From JARRKU01 sp963675565 (GTDB lineage: Bacteria; Desulfobacterota; Desulfobacteria; Desulfobacterales; Desulfosarcinaceae): DNA of 64,000 nucleotides. This document shows positions 34,383 to 42,980 of the stretch, piece after piece. The stretch covers positions 248,001-312,000 of the forward strand of contig CAXXYD010000002.1 in NCBI GenBank assembly GCA_963675565.2, read 5' to 3'. Numbering within the stretch: the first letter of the stretch is position 1; each line of letters begins with the position of its first letter. Below the pieces are notes generated by a model. The model was not told where the DNA came from, searched no databases, and was given only the letters and a program-made list of their open reading frames with translations. The position numbers were made by a program, and so were the translations under genes.

Positions 34383-34561
34383 GGTGTCTTCAGGGCATGG
34401 TGCTTCGTCACACGCACTGTCGTTTAAGTGCCACAAAGGTGCGCTCCGGGCGTTGCGCAAACTCGCTGCGCTCAAACAGTGCGCAACGCTTTCCTGCGCT
34501 GCACCCAAGTGGCACTAAAACTCGGTGCTGACGTGACGAAGCACCATGCCCTGAAGACACC
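34383..34561. repeat. 179-bp long-palindrome element (MITE/REP-like)
   Basis: The outer 29 bp at 34383-34411 and 34533-34561 are perfect inverted repeats. Nested dyads follow inside: AGTGCCAC/GTGGCACT, and GCGTTGCGCA with TGCGCAACGC around a short GC-rich loop. The whole can fold into a large branched hairpin. It lies just after the PBP gene in an otherwise gene-free interval (34269-34723). No transposase is inside. The form fits a non-autonomous transposon or extragenic palindromic repeat; a structured RNA cannot be excluded. Confidence 0.75.
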
Positions 34562-34723
34562 TCTGGCCGCACCCTGGATGAAACCTGAAAGTTGGGCACC
34601 TATCCTGCTGATATACTCAGCGGTGGCTGTGAGCGCGTCATTGAAACGCTTAAAGAACGATGACCGGGGTATGGCGCTGGTCGTTGCCCGGACGTTACCA
34701 AAACAGGCTTCTTCATGCTGCAG

Positions 34724-35038
34724 TCAAGATTGTGGAAGAACAATATTGCGTTTTTCTGCTTCGGGGTGGGGCCGGTAGAAAATAGCGGTATGGCCAATCA
34801 TTCCTACCGCGAAGGCACCGGTGGATTGCTCCAGAGATTGCATTGACCTGCGTTTGAATGATTTGTCCTTGTCGTCGTTAAATTTCACCTTTACCAATTC
34901 ATGTGCGGACAACGCTTCATCCAATGCCCGTTCAACGGCAGGCGTCAGCCCCATCTGGCCGATGAGCACAATAGGCTTGAGCACGTGCGCCATTGCTCTT
35001 AAAAATTTTCGCTGATTGGCGGATAGTTCTATTTTCAA
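34724..35038 (-). CDS. yhbY: YhbY/CRM-domain RNA-binding protein
   Basis: This 104-residue protein matches the YhbY family: LSANQRKFLRAMAHVLKPIV, LIGQMGLTPAVERALDEAL, HELVKVKF and GMIGHTAIFYRP. The GxxG-like loop (GQMG) and fold bind 23S rRNA precursors during 50S assembly. The C-terminal tail (ADEKRN-like, about 12 residues) is not conserved. It follows a small membrane-protein gene by 15 nt on the same strand and is probably co-transcribed with it. Confidence 0.92.
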   Translation of the reverse strand: MKIELSANQRKFLRAMAHVLKPIVLIGQMGLTPAVERALDEALSAHELVKVKFNDDKDKSFKRRSMQSLEQSTGAFAVGMIGHTAIFYRPHPEAEKRNIVLPQS

Positions 35039-35053
35039 AACAGTTTTGGCCCC

Positions 35054-35305
35054 CTATCGCCGCCTCACCTTTTTGACGATATAAGAAACATTTGAATGAA
35101 TTGAATCCACCTGTTTGGACATCTCGTTCATGCCGGAATTGGTGCTGATGGCGACACTTTCAACAGAATCAAAGGTGGAAATAATTTTGGCGTTTTGGAT
35201 TTTTAGGGCATCCAATTGATCATTGATAAATTTAAGATAGACAATGCCGCCAATTAAGCAGATGATCAGTGCAATCGCTTTCCACTCTTTTTTCACAAAA
35301 TCCAT
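35054..35305 (-). CDS. Small membrane-anchored coiled protein
   Basis: This 83-residue product starts at ATG 35305 behind AAGGAGG (a TTG just upstream is also possible). One membrane helix is at about 9-28 (WKAIALIICLIGGIVYLKF), followed by a helical, probably coiled-coil domain (INDQLDALKIQNAKIISTFD, MNEMSKQVDSIHSNVS) and a basic end (KKVRRR). The orientation is likely N-in with the coiled coil outside or in the cytoplasm. No family is recognised. It precedes yhbY by 15 nt. Confidence 0.65.
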   Translation of the reverse strand: MDFVKKEWKAIALIICLIGGIVYLKFINDQLDALKIQNAKIISTFDSVESVAISTNSGMNEMSKQVDSIHSNVSYIVKKVRRR

Positions 35306-35487
35306 CAATCATGCCTCCTTGTTTAGGTCATAGGGCAAGTCTTCGGTTTCATAAATAGCTGTTTAGGGTTTCATTGACAAGTCATTTCCCATAGTTTATT
35401 TGATATCTATCTGATTATATGTTATTTCGTAACAATCAGGCTATTCTGATTTCATCACCCCACATGCAACAGCCAGCAGGGGGCACC

Positions 35488-35826
35488 ATGACCGAAAAAC
35501 AACCGCACGGCGATACACCTGAAAGAAGAGCGGAAACTCGAGCGACGGCGGAGCGTTATTACAGCGTTCAATTCACCACAAAAGGCCTGGCATCCTTTTA
35601 CCAGTTCAAACTTTGGAATATCTCATCCAAAGGGATTTGCATACTGGTCAAGGAAGGATCTGACGTTCTCAACCATCTGAATGTCGGCGACACATTGGAG
35701 ATGACATACTATCTGGCCGACACCCAGGGAATTCATGAAAACCTGAAAACACAAATCAAACACATTACCAAGAACGATGACGGACGATTCCAGGGCCATT
35801 TCATGGTGGGGTTATCCATCCTATAG
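35488..35826 (+). CDS. PilZ-domain protein
   Basis: ATG 35488 follows AGGGGG; the frame extends further upstream but without a ribosome site. The 112-residue product has an Arg-rich N-terminus (ERRAETRATAER), corresponding to the RxxxR c-di-GMP loop, then a beta-barrel with LWNISSKGICILVKEG (in place of D/NxSxxG) and VGDTLEMTYY, typical of PilZ. It probably binds c-di-GMP and regulates motility, exopolysaccharide or similar processes. It is a stand-alone gene, convergent with an unknown 353-residue protein gene. Confidence 0.82.
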   Translation: MTEKQPHGDTPERRAETRATAERYYSVQFTTKGLASFYQFKLWNISSKGICILVKEGSDVLNHLNVGDTLEMTYYLADTQGIHENLKTQIKHITKNDDGRFQGHFMVGLSIL

Positions 35827-35881
35827 CGTCAACATAAACCCGAATCATTGTCCAAACGGCATCTTGGATAAGATTGGCAGG

Positions 35882-36943
35882 CTATGAATAAACCATACTG
35901 ACCGGCAACGGTGGGTACTTGGTGACCCCGGGTTTGGGTAAAATGTGCTCCTGTCCGATAGTCAACCAGTTTACGTCCGGGTTGATTTCACGCAGTTTCC
36001 CGTCATCAGGGGGTCTTGCGTGGTTTGTGTAAGCGTAGGTGACCTGAAAGATACAAATCCCTTTCCTTCGGGATTGGGCAACGATATAATTTTTTTTAAA
36101 TGTTCTCAGCACAAGATTATTGGCATCCGCAATCTGCTGCATTTCATCTTCGCTCAACCGCATTAAGATAGCCTTTGACACTCCTCTTTCAGAAATCCGG
36201 ATCATCGCGCGAGATTCACTGCTGCCGACATATACCGTTGTAATACAAGGAATACGCTTGAGATATTGGGCTGCGACGATAGCTGCCGTCCGCCGCCCGC
36301 CAACCATCACCGGAAGGCCATAATACTCGAAAAATTTTTTCTGGACGACCTCTGCGTAAACATCGCCCTTTTCATAAAGATCCTTTGAAACATAACGCAG
36401 GTTCTGCGCCATATTCTCTGCAGCCTCGGTAATGGGCCAATCCACCCGGACATGAAAATGAGACAGGCTGTATCTGTCTTTCGACCGGGTGGCCGGATCC
36501 CTCTGAATCAGCAGCGCATAGTCAACCGGCAGCAGCACTTTCAGAAAATTAAAGAAATGGGCCGACTCCACATATTTCTGGTTGCGGTCAAAATTTTCTG
36601 GCAAAGGCAGCGCTTTGGATTGCAGCAAGTTGGTCTTGGTGGTTCTGTTGACATTAAAAAAACGTATGTATTTTTTGTAATTGGCCGGAATCGTATCTTC
36701 GACGAAAATCACCAGGAATGTGTTTTGCAACTCATGTTCAACGCCGGGTATTCGGGCGCGTGGTTTAAGCTCCCGCTTTTCTACGAAAGGATATGGTGTG
36801 CCACTGCTCAAGAACCGCATGTAGGAATTAACCAGGCAATGCTCTAAAATAAACTGATCCAGTTCATCTCTGAGCATCTCGTAATAGCTGCGGCGCAGCC
36901 TGTTAACCTGACTTAATTCTTCGCGGACACTCCAAAAGGCCAA
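35882..36943 (-). CDS. Conserved-looking protein of unknown function, 353 residues
   Basis: This is a single intact frame. It shows no signal peptide or membrane helix. Notable segments are SVREELSQVNRLRRSYYEML, FLVIFVEDTIPANYKKYIRF, FFEYYGLPVMVGGRRTAAIV, RIPCITTVYVGSSESRAMIR, ISERGVSKAILMRLSEDEMQ and QSRRKGICIFQVTYAYTNH. The alternating strands and the GGRRTAA loop suggest an alpha/beta or nucleic-acid-related fold, but I cannot name a family. A short intergenic sequence separates it from the TVP38 gene upstream. Confidence 0.7.
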   Translation of the reverse strand: MAFWSVREELSQVNRLRRSYYEMLRDELDQFILEHCLVNSYMRFLSSGTPYPFVEKRELKPRARIPGVEHELQNTFLVIFVEDTIPANYKKYIRFFNVNRTTKTNLLQSKALPLPENFDRNQKYVESAHFFNFLKVLLPVDYALLIQRDPATRSKDRYSLSHFHVRVDWPITEAAENMAQNLRYVSKDLYEKGDVYAEVVQKKFFEYYGLPVMVGGRRTAAIVAAQYLKRIPCITTVYVGSSESRAMIRISERGVSKAILMRLSEDEMQQIADANNLVLRTFKKNYIVAQSRRKGICIFQVTYAYTNHARPPDDGKLREINPDVNWLTIGQEHILPKPGVTKYPPLPVSMVYS

Positions 36944-37012
36944 GCTTGTCTCCCCTTCCAGCAGTCGATTTTTGGAACAATTATCTTATTTAATATCTAT
37001 GCCTTACCATTA

Positions 37013-37750
37013 TTATGACTCGTCGTCAATCGCCTGGGCTGATTGTCCGTTGATTTTTTCAACCCATTTATAGAGTGCTTCACGATAGCGATACGCAAAA
37101 TAGACGGCAATTATATTAGCCGCCAGAACCAGACAAAAGATAATATAATTCTTTTCAAAGACCAAAGCACCCTGCAGGCTGAGCATCATGGTCCCCGGAA
37201 TCCGGCCCAGCACTGCCATGGGCAGAAATACTCTCATGGGGATGGTGCTCACTCCCAGAAACAGGCATAGATAATCCTTGGGAAAACCTGGAAAGAGGAA
37301 AAACAATAACACGATCAGCAGTCCCTGATGGCGAATCAGGTGATCAAATTTCCCGAATTTCTCAATGCCCATCATCCTGCGCACCCAGCGTTTTCCAAGA
37401 TAACGGCCAATTAGAAAATTGATCCACGAACCGAGACCGAGAGCAACGGTGGAATAAAAGCATCCCGCATAGGCGCCGAATAGATAGCCGCCCACAAAAC
37501 CGGTTGCCTCTCCGGGTATGGGGGCCAGGATAACCTGAAACACCTGTACCGCCATAAAAGCCAGGGGTGCTGCTGTGCCGAAAGAAGCGACGAATGCCTC
37601 GACCCGCCCCCGGTCGGTGAGCAAGTCCAGGGCCATTTGAACACCTTCCATCAGGGGAGCTCGAAACCAGTAAGCAAGGAAAATTATCAGGCCAAAACAA
37701 CAGAAAACCCATGGCCAGAGGCGAGACCAGTAACTGCGCAGCCCAGGCAT
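37013..37750 (-). CDS. TVP38/TMEM64 (DedA-like) membrane protein
   Basis: This 245-residue inner-membrane protein has about six helices. The family core is VQVFQVILAPIPGEATGFV, GGYLFGAYAGCFYSTVALGL (the VTT-fold GG-x-F/LFG motif), LGSWINFLIGRYLGKRWVRR and LFFLFPGFPKDYLCLFLGVS. Such proteins are lipid scramblase/flippase-like or selenite-transport linked. Its ATG shares one base with the pgk stop codon (TAATG), so translation is coupled to pgk and the pair forms one operon. Confidence 0.9.
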   Translation of the reverse strand: MPGLRSYWSRLWPWVFCCFGLIIFLAYWFRAPLMEGVQMALDLLTDRGRVEAFVASFGTAAPLAFMAVQVFQVILAPIPGEATGFVGGYLFGAYAGCFYSTVALGLGSWINFLIGRYLGKRWVRRMMGIEKFGKFDHLIRHQGLLIVLLFFLFPGFPKDYLCLFLGVSTIPMRVFLPMAVLGRIPGTMMLSLQGALVFEKNYIIFCLVLAANIIAVYFAYRYREALYKWVEKINGQSAQAIDDES

Positions 37751-38946
37751 TACTTATCACTTAATGCGGCGATTCCCGGCAGGATTTTACCTTCCAAAAA
37801 CTCAAGGGATGCACCGCCGCCGGTTGAAATGTGGGAAATTCGATCGGCAACCCCGGCCTTTTCCGCCGCAGCTGCCGAGTCGCCTCCGCCGATGATGGTT
37901 ACAGCGCCCTGATCGGTCAAACGTGCCAAAAGACGTGCGACTTCGAATGTTCCCTTGGCCGTGGCTTCAATTTCAAAAACTCCCATGGGGCCATTCCAAA
38001 CGATGGTCCGCGCATCTTCGAGCGCACTGCAAAAGATCTCAATGGTTTCAGGGCCGATATCCAGTCCCGCAGCCTCAGCAGAAATAGATGCCGCCTTCAC
38101 GGCCCTGAGATCACCGGCAACGCCCCGGGCAATATCAAAATCCGTGCTGGCCATGCAATCCACCGGCAAGATTATTTTATCCGGGCTCGTGGCGATCAAT
38201 TCCCTGGCAAGCTCAACTTTTTCCATCTCCAGCAGGCTGCGTCCAACGGCATGCCCCTGGGCATACAAAAATGTATAGGCCATTCCGCCGCCGATGAGCA
38301 GCCGGTCCACCTTGGGCAGCAGGTTCCGGATCACATCGATCTTTCCTGAAATTTTGGCCCCTCCCAGAATGGCGACAAACGGGCTGTCCGGTGATTGCAG
38401 CGCGCCACCCAGGTAGTTCATCTCTTTCATTACCAGGAAACCGGCCACTGCGGGCTGGATGTAAAGGGTCACACCCTGGGTGCTGGCATGGGCCCGGTGC
38501 GCAGTGCCAAAAGCATCGTTCACATAGATTTGTCCGAGGGACGCCAGCGCTTTGGCGAAATCAGGATCGTTATCGGTTTCCTGGGTGTAAAAACGAAGGT
38601 TTTCGAGTAGCAGGACATCGCCGTCATGAAGCTGGGCGACCGCATGGTGCACCGCATCGCCGATGCAGTCATTGACAAATGCCACCGGCTTGCCCAAATG
38701 GGCGGACAATACAGCAACGCACGGTTCAAGGCTCAATAGCAGGTCGCGCTTGCCCTTGGGACGGCCCAAATGAGACATCAGTATTACTCTGGCCCCATTC
38801 TTCACTAGGTAGTCAATGGTCTCGAGAGCTGCCCGGATGCGATTGTCGTTGGCCACCCGCCCGTCTTTCAGAGGAACATTGAAATCCACCCGCATCAGTA
38901 CGCGCTGACCCCGGACATGAATATCTTCCACCGTCATTTTTTGCAT
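37750..38946 (-). CDS. pgk: Phosphoglycerate kinase
   Basis: This 398-residue glycolytic enzyme converts 1,3-bisphosphoglycerate and ADP to 3-phosphoglycerate and ATP. Hallmarks are VLMRVDFNVPL near residue 15, the substrate-binding HLGRPKG, LLLENLRFY, DAFGTAHRAHAS, AILGGAKISGKIDVI, LLIGGGMAYTF, WNGPMGVFE and the nucleotide-binding IIGGGDSAAAAEKAG, all in the normal order. The ending (SLEFLEGKILPGIAAL) is typical. It is the first gene of a two-gene unit with a TVP38 protein. Confidence 0.97.
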   Translation of the reverse strand: MQKMTVEDIHVRGQRVLMRVDFNVPLKDGRVANDNRIRAALETIDYLVKNGARVILMSHLGRPKGKRDLLLSLEPCVAVLSAHLGKPVAFVNDCIGDAVHHAVAQLHDGDVLLLENLRFYTQETDNDPDFAKALASLGQIYVNDAFGTAHRAHASTQGVTLYIQPAVAGFLVMKEMNYLGGALQSPDSPFVAILGGAKISGKIDVIRNLLPKVDRLLIGGGMAYTFLYAQGHAVGRSLLEMEKVELARELIATSPDKIILPVDCMASTDFDIARGVAGDLRAVKAASISAEAAGLDIGPETIEIFCSALEDARTIVWNGPMGVFEIEATAKGTFEVARLLARLTDQGAVTIIGGGDSAAAAEKAGVADRISHISTGGGASLEFLEGKILPGIAALSDK

Positions 38947-39210
38947 GCCGCCATACCCCCGCTTTTCTATGTTAAATTTGATGCTCCTGTAAAAAACGCT
39001 TTCGGCCCCGGCGTCTACAGAAATTACACAGGAAAACCGTTATATTTTGTTCATCCGCAAAACCGGGTTCCATTGATCTGGTCAACGGCGGGGTCTAAGC
39101 CTCAGGATCAGTTTCGATTCGCGAGTCAATGCCATTAACTTAAGGCTTTCTTTGAATTGCAGGAGTGCAAACCCCATTGGAATTGGACACGCACAACTTA
39201 CAACCCGCAA

Positions 39211-39474
39211 CTATCCTTTCTTCAATCTATGGATGTTTTTCTTCTGTGACCAGCGCTGAAAAAAACCCATTAAACCGCCCCTGTATGCCCGATCGATCAT
39301 CTCTTCCCGCACCCTGAATCCCCTATTCCCGCTGATGGCCGAACGTAAACATTCAGTTTTGTGAACACACTGCAGACAGGAGATCGGCGTTACGCGCAGA
39401 CCGTCGGATCGTAAAGGAAAAACAGTTTCCAGATCGCCATAACAGGATGGCTTCTCGCTTTGGCCGTCATTCAT
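39211..39474 (-). CDS. Small Cys-containing protein downstream of gpsA
   Basis: This product is about 87 residues from ATG 39474 (a start four codons earlier is possible). It contains CYGDLETVFPLRSDGLRVTP and then a SCLQCVHKTECLRSAI cysteine cluster (C-x2-C-x5-C), resembling a metal-binding site, and a basic tail (FFQRWSQKKNIHRLKKG). It overlaps the end of gpsA by 8 nt, indicating translational coupling. I know no family. It ends the gyrA-gpsA transcript. Confidence 0.6.
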   Translation of the reverse strand: MNDGQSEKPSCYGDLETVFPLRSDGLRVTPISCLQCVHKTECLRSAISGNRGFRVREEMIDRAYRGGLMGFFQRWSQKKNIHRLKKG

Positions 39475-40501
39475 CATCCAACTCACTTTTCAGGTCGCGG
39501 GTCATCAGTTGGCGGACCGCATCCGCGGGTGACAAGTCTTCATGAAGAATTTTATAAATGGCGTGTGAGATCGGCATGTCCACTCCCAGGCGGCGGGACA
39601 AGTTGTACACCGAACGGGCCGTCTTGACCCCCTCGGCCACCATGCGCATATCCGCCAGGACCGCTTTTAATGTCAACCCCTGCCCGATCTTGTATCCAAC
39701 GGTGTGGTTTCGGCTTAAATCGCCGGTACAGGTCAAAACCAAATCACCAAAACCTGCCAAACCGGTAAATGTCCGGGCCTGGGCCCCCATCGCCAGTCCA
39801 AGGCGACGGATTTCGGTCATACCTCGGGTGATCAGGGCGGCGCGTGTGTTCAACCCCAGGCCAAGACCGTCGACCATACCTGCGGCAATAGCGATGACAT
39901 TTTTAACCGAGCCACCGAGTTCCACACCAATGACGTCCGTATTGGTGTATACACGAAAAGCCGGGGTCGCAAATACATGCTGCACCAGTTGGGCGCATTC
40001 CACCTTTCTGGATGCCACCGTAACCACCGAAGGCAGCCCCCGGGCCACCTCCTTTGCAAAGCTTGGCCCGGATAAAACGGCAAACCGGTCTTCTCCAACG
40101 CCCTCCAATGTCTCTTTAACCACACCGCTGATGGTCAGCTGGGTGTCATTTTCTATCCCCTTGCTGGCCGACACAAGAATTGTCCGGGCACCGAAATCCG
40201 CAGACATTTCCCCGGTGACGGTTCGCATCACGTGGGAGGGTACCACGACAAGCACCAGGTCTTTGCCCTGCACAACCGCTTTCAGATCATTGGTGGGCCT
40301 AAGATTCTGCGAAAGGGTCACACCCGGAAGAAACACGCTGTTTTCGCGGGTAGTATGAAGCTGTTCGCAGATATCGCGTTCATAAACCCACCAGTCGACA
40401 GTGTAGCCCTTCGTGGCCAGCAAGTTGGCCAGCGCTGTCCCCCAACTGCCGGCGCCCACCACGCCAATGCTCAGGCCCATCACACCTGGATCGCTGTCCA
40501 T
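39467..40501 (-). CDS. gpsA: Glycerol-3-phosphate dehydrogenase [NAD(P)+]
   Basis: This 344-residue enzyme starts at ATG 40501, directly behind a GGGGGG run, 10 nt after the gyrA stop. It carries the Rossmann GxGxxG motif IGVVGAGSWGTALANLLA, VSASKGIEND, LSGPSFAKEVARGLPSVV with the catalytic Lys region, VELGGSVKNVIAIAAGMVDGL with the second catalytic Lys, and GLAGFGDLVLTCTGDLSRN. It reduces dihydroxyacetone phosphate to sn-glycerol-3-phosphate for phospholipid synthesis. It is in an operon with gyrA and a small Cys protein gene. Confidence 0.96.
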   Translation of the reverse strand: MDSDPGVMGLSIGVVGAGSWGTALANLLATKGYTVDWWVYERDICEQLHTTRENSVFLPGVTLSQNLRPTNDLKAVVQGKDLVLVVVPSHVMRTVTGEMSADFGARTILVSASKGIENDTQLTISGVVKETLEGVGEDRFAVLSGPSFAKEVARGLPSVVTVASRKVECAQLVQHVFATPAFRVYTNTDVIGVELGGSVKNVIAIAAGMVDGLGLGLNTRAALITRGMTEIRRLGLAMGAQARTFTGLAGFGDLVLTCTGDLSRNHTVGYKIGQGLTLKAVLADMRMVAEGVKTARSVYNLSRRLGVDMPISHAIYKILHEDLSPADAVRQLMTRDLKSELDDE

Positions 40502-40511
40502 GCGCCCCCCC

Positions 40512-42941
40512 CTAACTATCGTCATCTTCCGCCAGACAGACGGCGCTTACCACACGCTCTCCCGGCTCCATATCGATCAACTTGACACCCTGGGTATTCC
40601 GGCTGATTACGGAGATGTTGCTCACCGGCATGCGGATAATTTTGCCCCTGTCCGTAATCAGCATGATGTCCTGGCCCTCCTGAATTTCCAATACTCCGAC
40701 CACCATGCCGTTTCGCTCGGATGTCTTTATCGTAATCACCCCTTTGCCGCCGCGCTTATGTACCGGATACTCGTCGATGGAAGTCCTTTTGCCGAAGCCG
40801 TTTTCCGTAACGGCAAACAAGGTTTGTCCGAACTGCAATGCCTGCATTCCGACAATCCGCTCACCCGGTGCCAGCCGCATGCCGCGTACCCCTCGTGCAA
40901 TCCGGCTGCTCGGGCGGATATCCGATTCATGGAAACGAATCGACTTTCCGGTGGCCGATCCCATGAACACGTTCTGGGAGCCATCGGTGATTCGTGCAGC
41001 GATCAACTCATCGCCGGGCACCAGGTCCAGGGCGATTATTCCGCCGGCCCGCGGTCGCGAAAAAGCCATGATATCGGTCTTTTTGACTGTACCGTTCTGG
41101 GTGGCCATCAGCACGTAGCCGCCCGGCTCAAAGGCCGGAACGGCCAAAACAGTGGTCATCCGCTCGCCTTCCTCAAAATCAAGCAAATTGACAATTGCTT
41201 TCCCCCGGCTGGTTCGGCCAGCCTGGGGAATATCATACACCTTGCACCAGTATACCTTGCCGCGATTGGTAAAGAAGAGGAAATAGTGGTGCGTTGAAGC
41301 AACGAAAAGATGGGACACAAAATCCTCTTCTTTGGTCCCCATGCCGGTTTTGCCTTTTCCTCCCCGGCGCTGGCTCTGGTATAGCGTTATGGGATTGCGC
41401 TTGATGTAGCCGGAATTGGAGATGGTCACCACCATATCTTCTTCGGCAATCATATCTTCAAGGGTCAGCTCCCTGGTTTTGCGCACTATCTGCGTGCGGC
41501 GGGCATCACCGAACTGCTCCTTGAGCTCGATCAACTCCTCCTTGATAATGTTGCGCACCAGTTGTTCACTGGCCAGTATTTCCCGAAACCGCGCAATGTC
41601 TTTGAGGACGGCTTCATATTCCGTGATGATCTTATCCCGTTCCAGCCCGGTCAGGCGCTGCAGGCGCATGTCAAGGATAGCCTGCGCCTGGATCGCCGTC
41701 AGGTCGAAAGCGCCGATCAGTTTTTCCTTGGCCTCTGCGGGAGACGAGGATTCCCGGATCAATTTAACCACAGCATCCAGATTATCCAGTGCAATCTTAA
41801 GCCCCTCGAGAATATGGGCTCTTTCTTCAGCTTTTCTCAGATCGTAGCGGGTGCGCCGGATAATCACCTCTTTGCGGTGCTCGATAAAATTTTCAAGAAT
41901 CTGCTTGAGACTCAACACCTGTGGTCTCTGGCGAACCACGGCAAGAAAAATGATCCCGAAACTGCTTTCCATCTGGGTGTGCTTGTACAATTGATTGATC
42001 ACCACACCGGAGACAGCATCCCGTTTGAGGCCCAAGGCGATGCGCATGCCGCGACGATCGGACTCGTCACGCACGTACCGGATCCCCTCCAGTTGCTTGT
42101 TTTTGATCAGCTCCGCAATTTTTTCGATCAGCCGGGTTTTGTTGATCTGATAGGGAATCTCGGTAACGGCGATTGTCTCATTATCGTTGCGGTCTTTTTC
42201 CACCACCGCCTTGCCGCGCATGCGGATAATGCCCCTGCCGGTTTGATACGCCTCTTTGATGCCCTGGGTGCCGTAAATGATACCGGCAGTGGGAAAATCA
42301 GGACCGGGCATGTGCTCCATCAACCCTTCCCAGGTGATTTCAGGATGATCGATCAGGGCGCAGGTGGCATCGACCACCTCCGATAAGTTGTGCGGCGGAA
42401 TATTGGTGGCCATACCCACGGCAATGCCCGACGAGCCATTGATGATCAAAGCCGGAACTTTGGCCGGCAATACGGTAGGCTCCGTCATGGATTCATCATA
42501 GTTGGGGGCCAGATCGACGGTCTCTTTGTCCAGGTCTTCCAGCATTTGCTGGGCCAGACGGGTCATTCGCACTTCGGTGTAACGCATGGCCGCGGCGGGG
42601 TCCCCGTCGATGGAGCCGAAGTTGCCCTGGCCGTCCACCAGGGTATAACGCATGGAAAAATCCTGGGCCATCCTTACAATGGTGTCATATACAGCCGTAT
42701 CGCCATGCGGATGGTACTTGCCGATCACATCGCCCACAATGCGGGCGGACTTTTTATAGGGCTTGTTATAGTCGTTCTTCAGCTCGCGCATGGCGTACAG
42801 TACACGTCTGTGAACGGGTTTCAGCCCGTCCCTGACATCGGGCAGTGCGCGGCCGATGATCACACTCATGGCATAGTCGAGATAAGAGCGCTTCATCTCT
42901 TTCTCGATACTGATCACTGCCGTCAATTCGTTATCCGTCAT
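40512..42941 (-). CDS. gyrA: DNA gyrase subunit A
   Basis: This 809-residue type II topoisomerase subunit has its catalytic Tyr121 in AAMRYTEVRM. The quinolone-pocket loop reads HPHGDTAVYDTIVRMAQ, with Thr82 at the position of E. coli Ser83 and the Asp of position 87 kept. The C-terminal wheel contains the gyrase box QRRGGKGK near residue 540, which distinguishes GyrA from ParC. It breaks and reseals DNA with GyrB to introduce negative supercoils. It is downstream of an AI-2E-family gene and upstream of gpsA on the same strand. Confidence 0.97.
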   Translation of the reverse strand: MTDNELTAVISIEKEMKRSYLDYAMSVIIGRALPDVRDGLKPVHRRVLYAMRELKNDYNKPYKKSARIVGDVIGKYHPHGDTAVYDTIVRMAQDFSMRYTLVDGQGNFGSIDGDPAAAMRYTEVRMTRLAQQMLEDLDKETVDLAPNYDESMTEPTVLPAKVPALIINGSSGIAVGMATNIPPHNLSEVVDATCALIDHPEITWEGLMEHMPGPDFPTAGIIYGTQGIKEAYQTGRGIIRMRGKAVVEKDRNDNETIAVTEIPYQINKTRLIEKIAELIKNKQLEGIRYVRDESDRRGMRIALGLKRDAVSGVVINQLYKHTQMESSFGIIFLAVVRQRPQVLSLKQILENFIEHRKEVIIRRTRYDLRKAEERAHILEGLKIALDNLDAVVKLIRESSSPAEAKEKLIGAFDLTAIQAQAILDMRLQRLTGLERDKIITEYEAVLKDIARFREILASEQLVRNIIKEELIELKEQFGDARRTQIVRKTRELTLEDMIAEEDMVVTISNSGYIKRNPITLYQSQRRGGKGKTGMGTKEEDFVSHLFVASTHHYFLFFTNRGKVYWCKVYDIPQAGRTSRGKAIVNLLDFEEGERMTTVLAVPAFEPGGYVLMATQNGTVKKTDIMAFSRPRAGGIIALDLVPGDELIAARITDGSQNVFMGSATGKSIRFHESDIRPSSRIARGVRGMRLAPGERIVGMQALQFGQTLFAVTENGFGKRTSIDEYPVHKRGGKGVITIKTSERNGMVVGVLEIQEGQDIMLITDRGKIIRMPVSNISVISRNTQGVKLIDMEPGERVVSAVCLAEDDDS

Positions 42942-42980
42942 TCAAGTTACCTTTCACATTTTTTAAACGTCTCGCAAATA

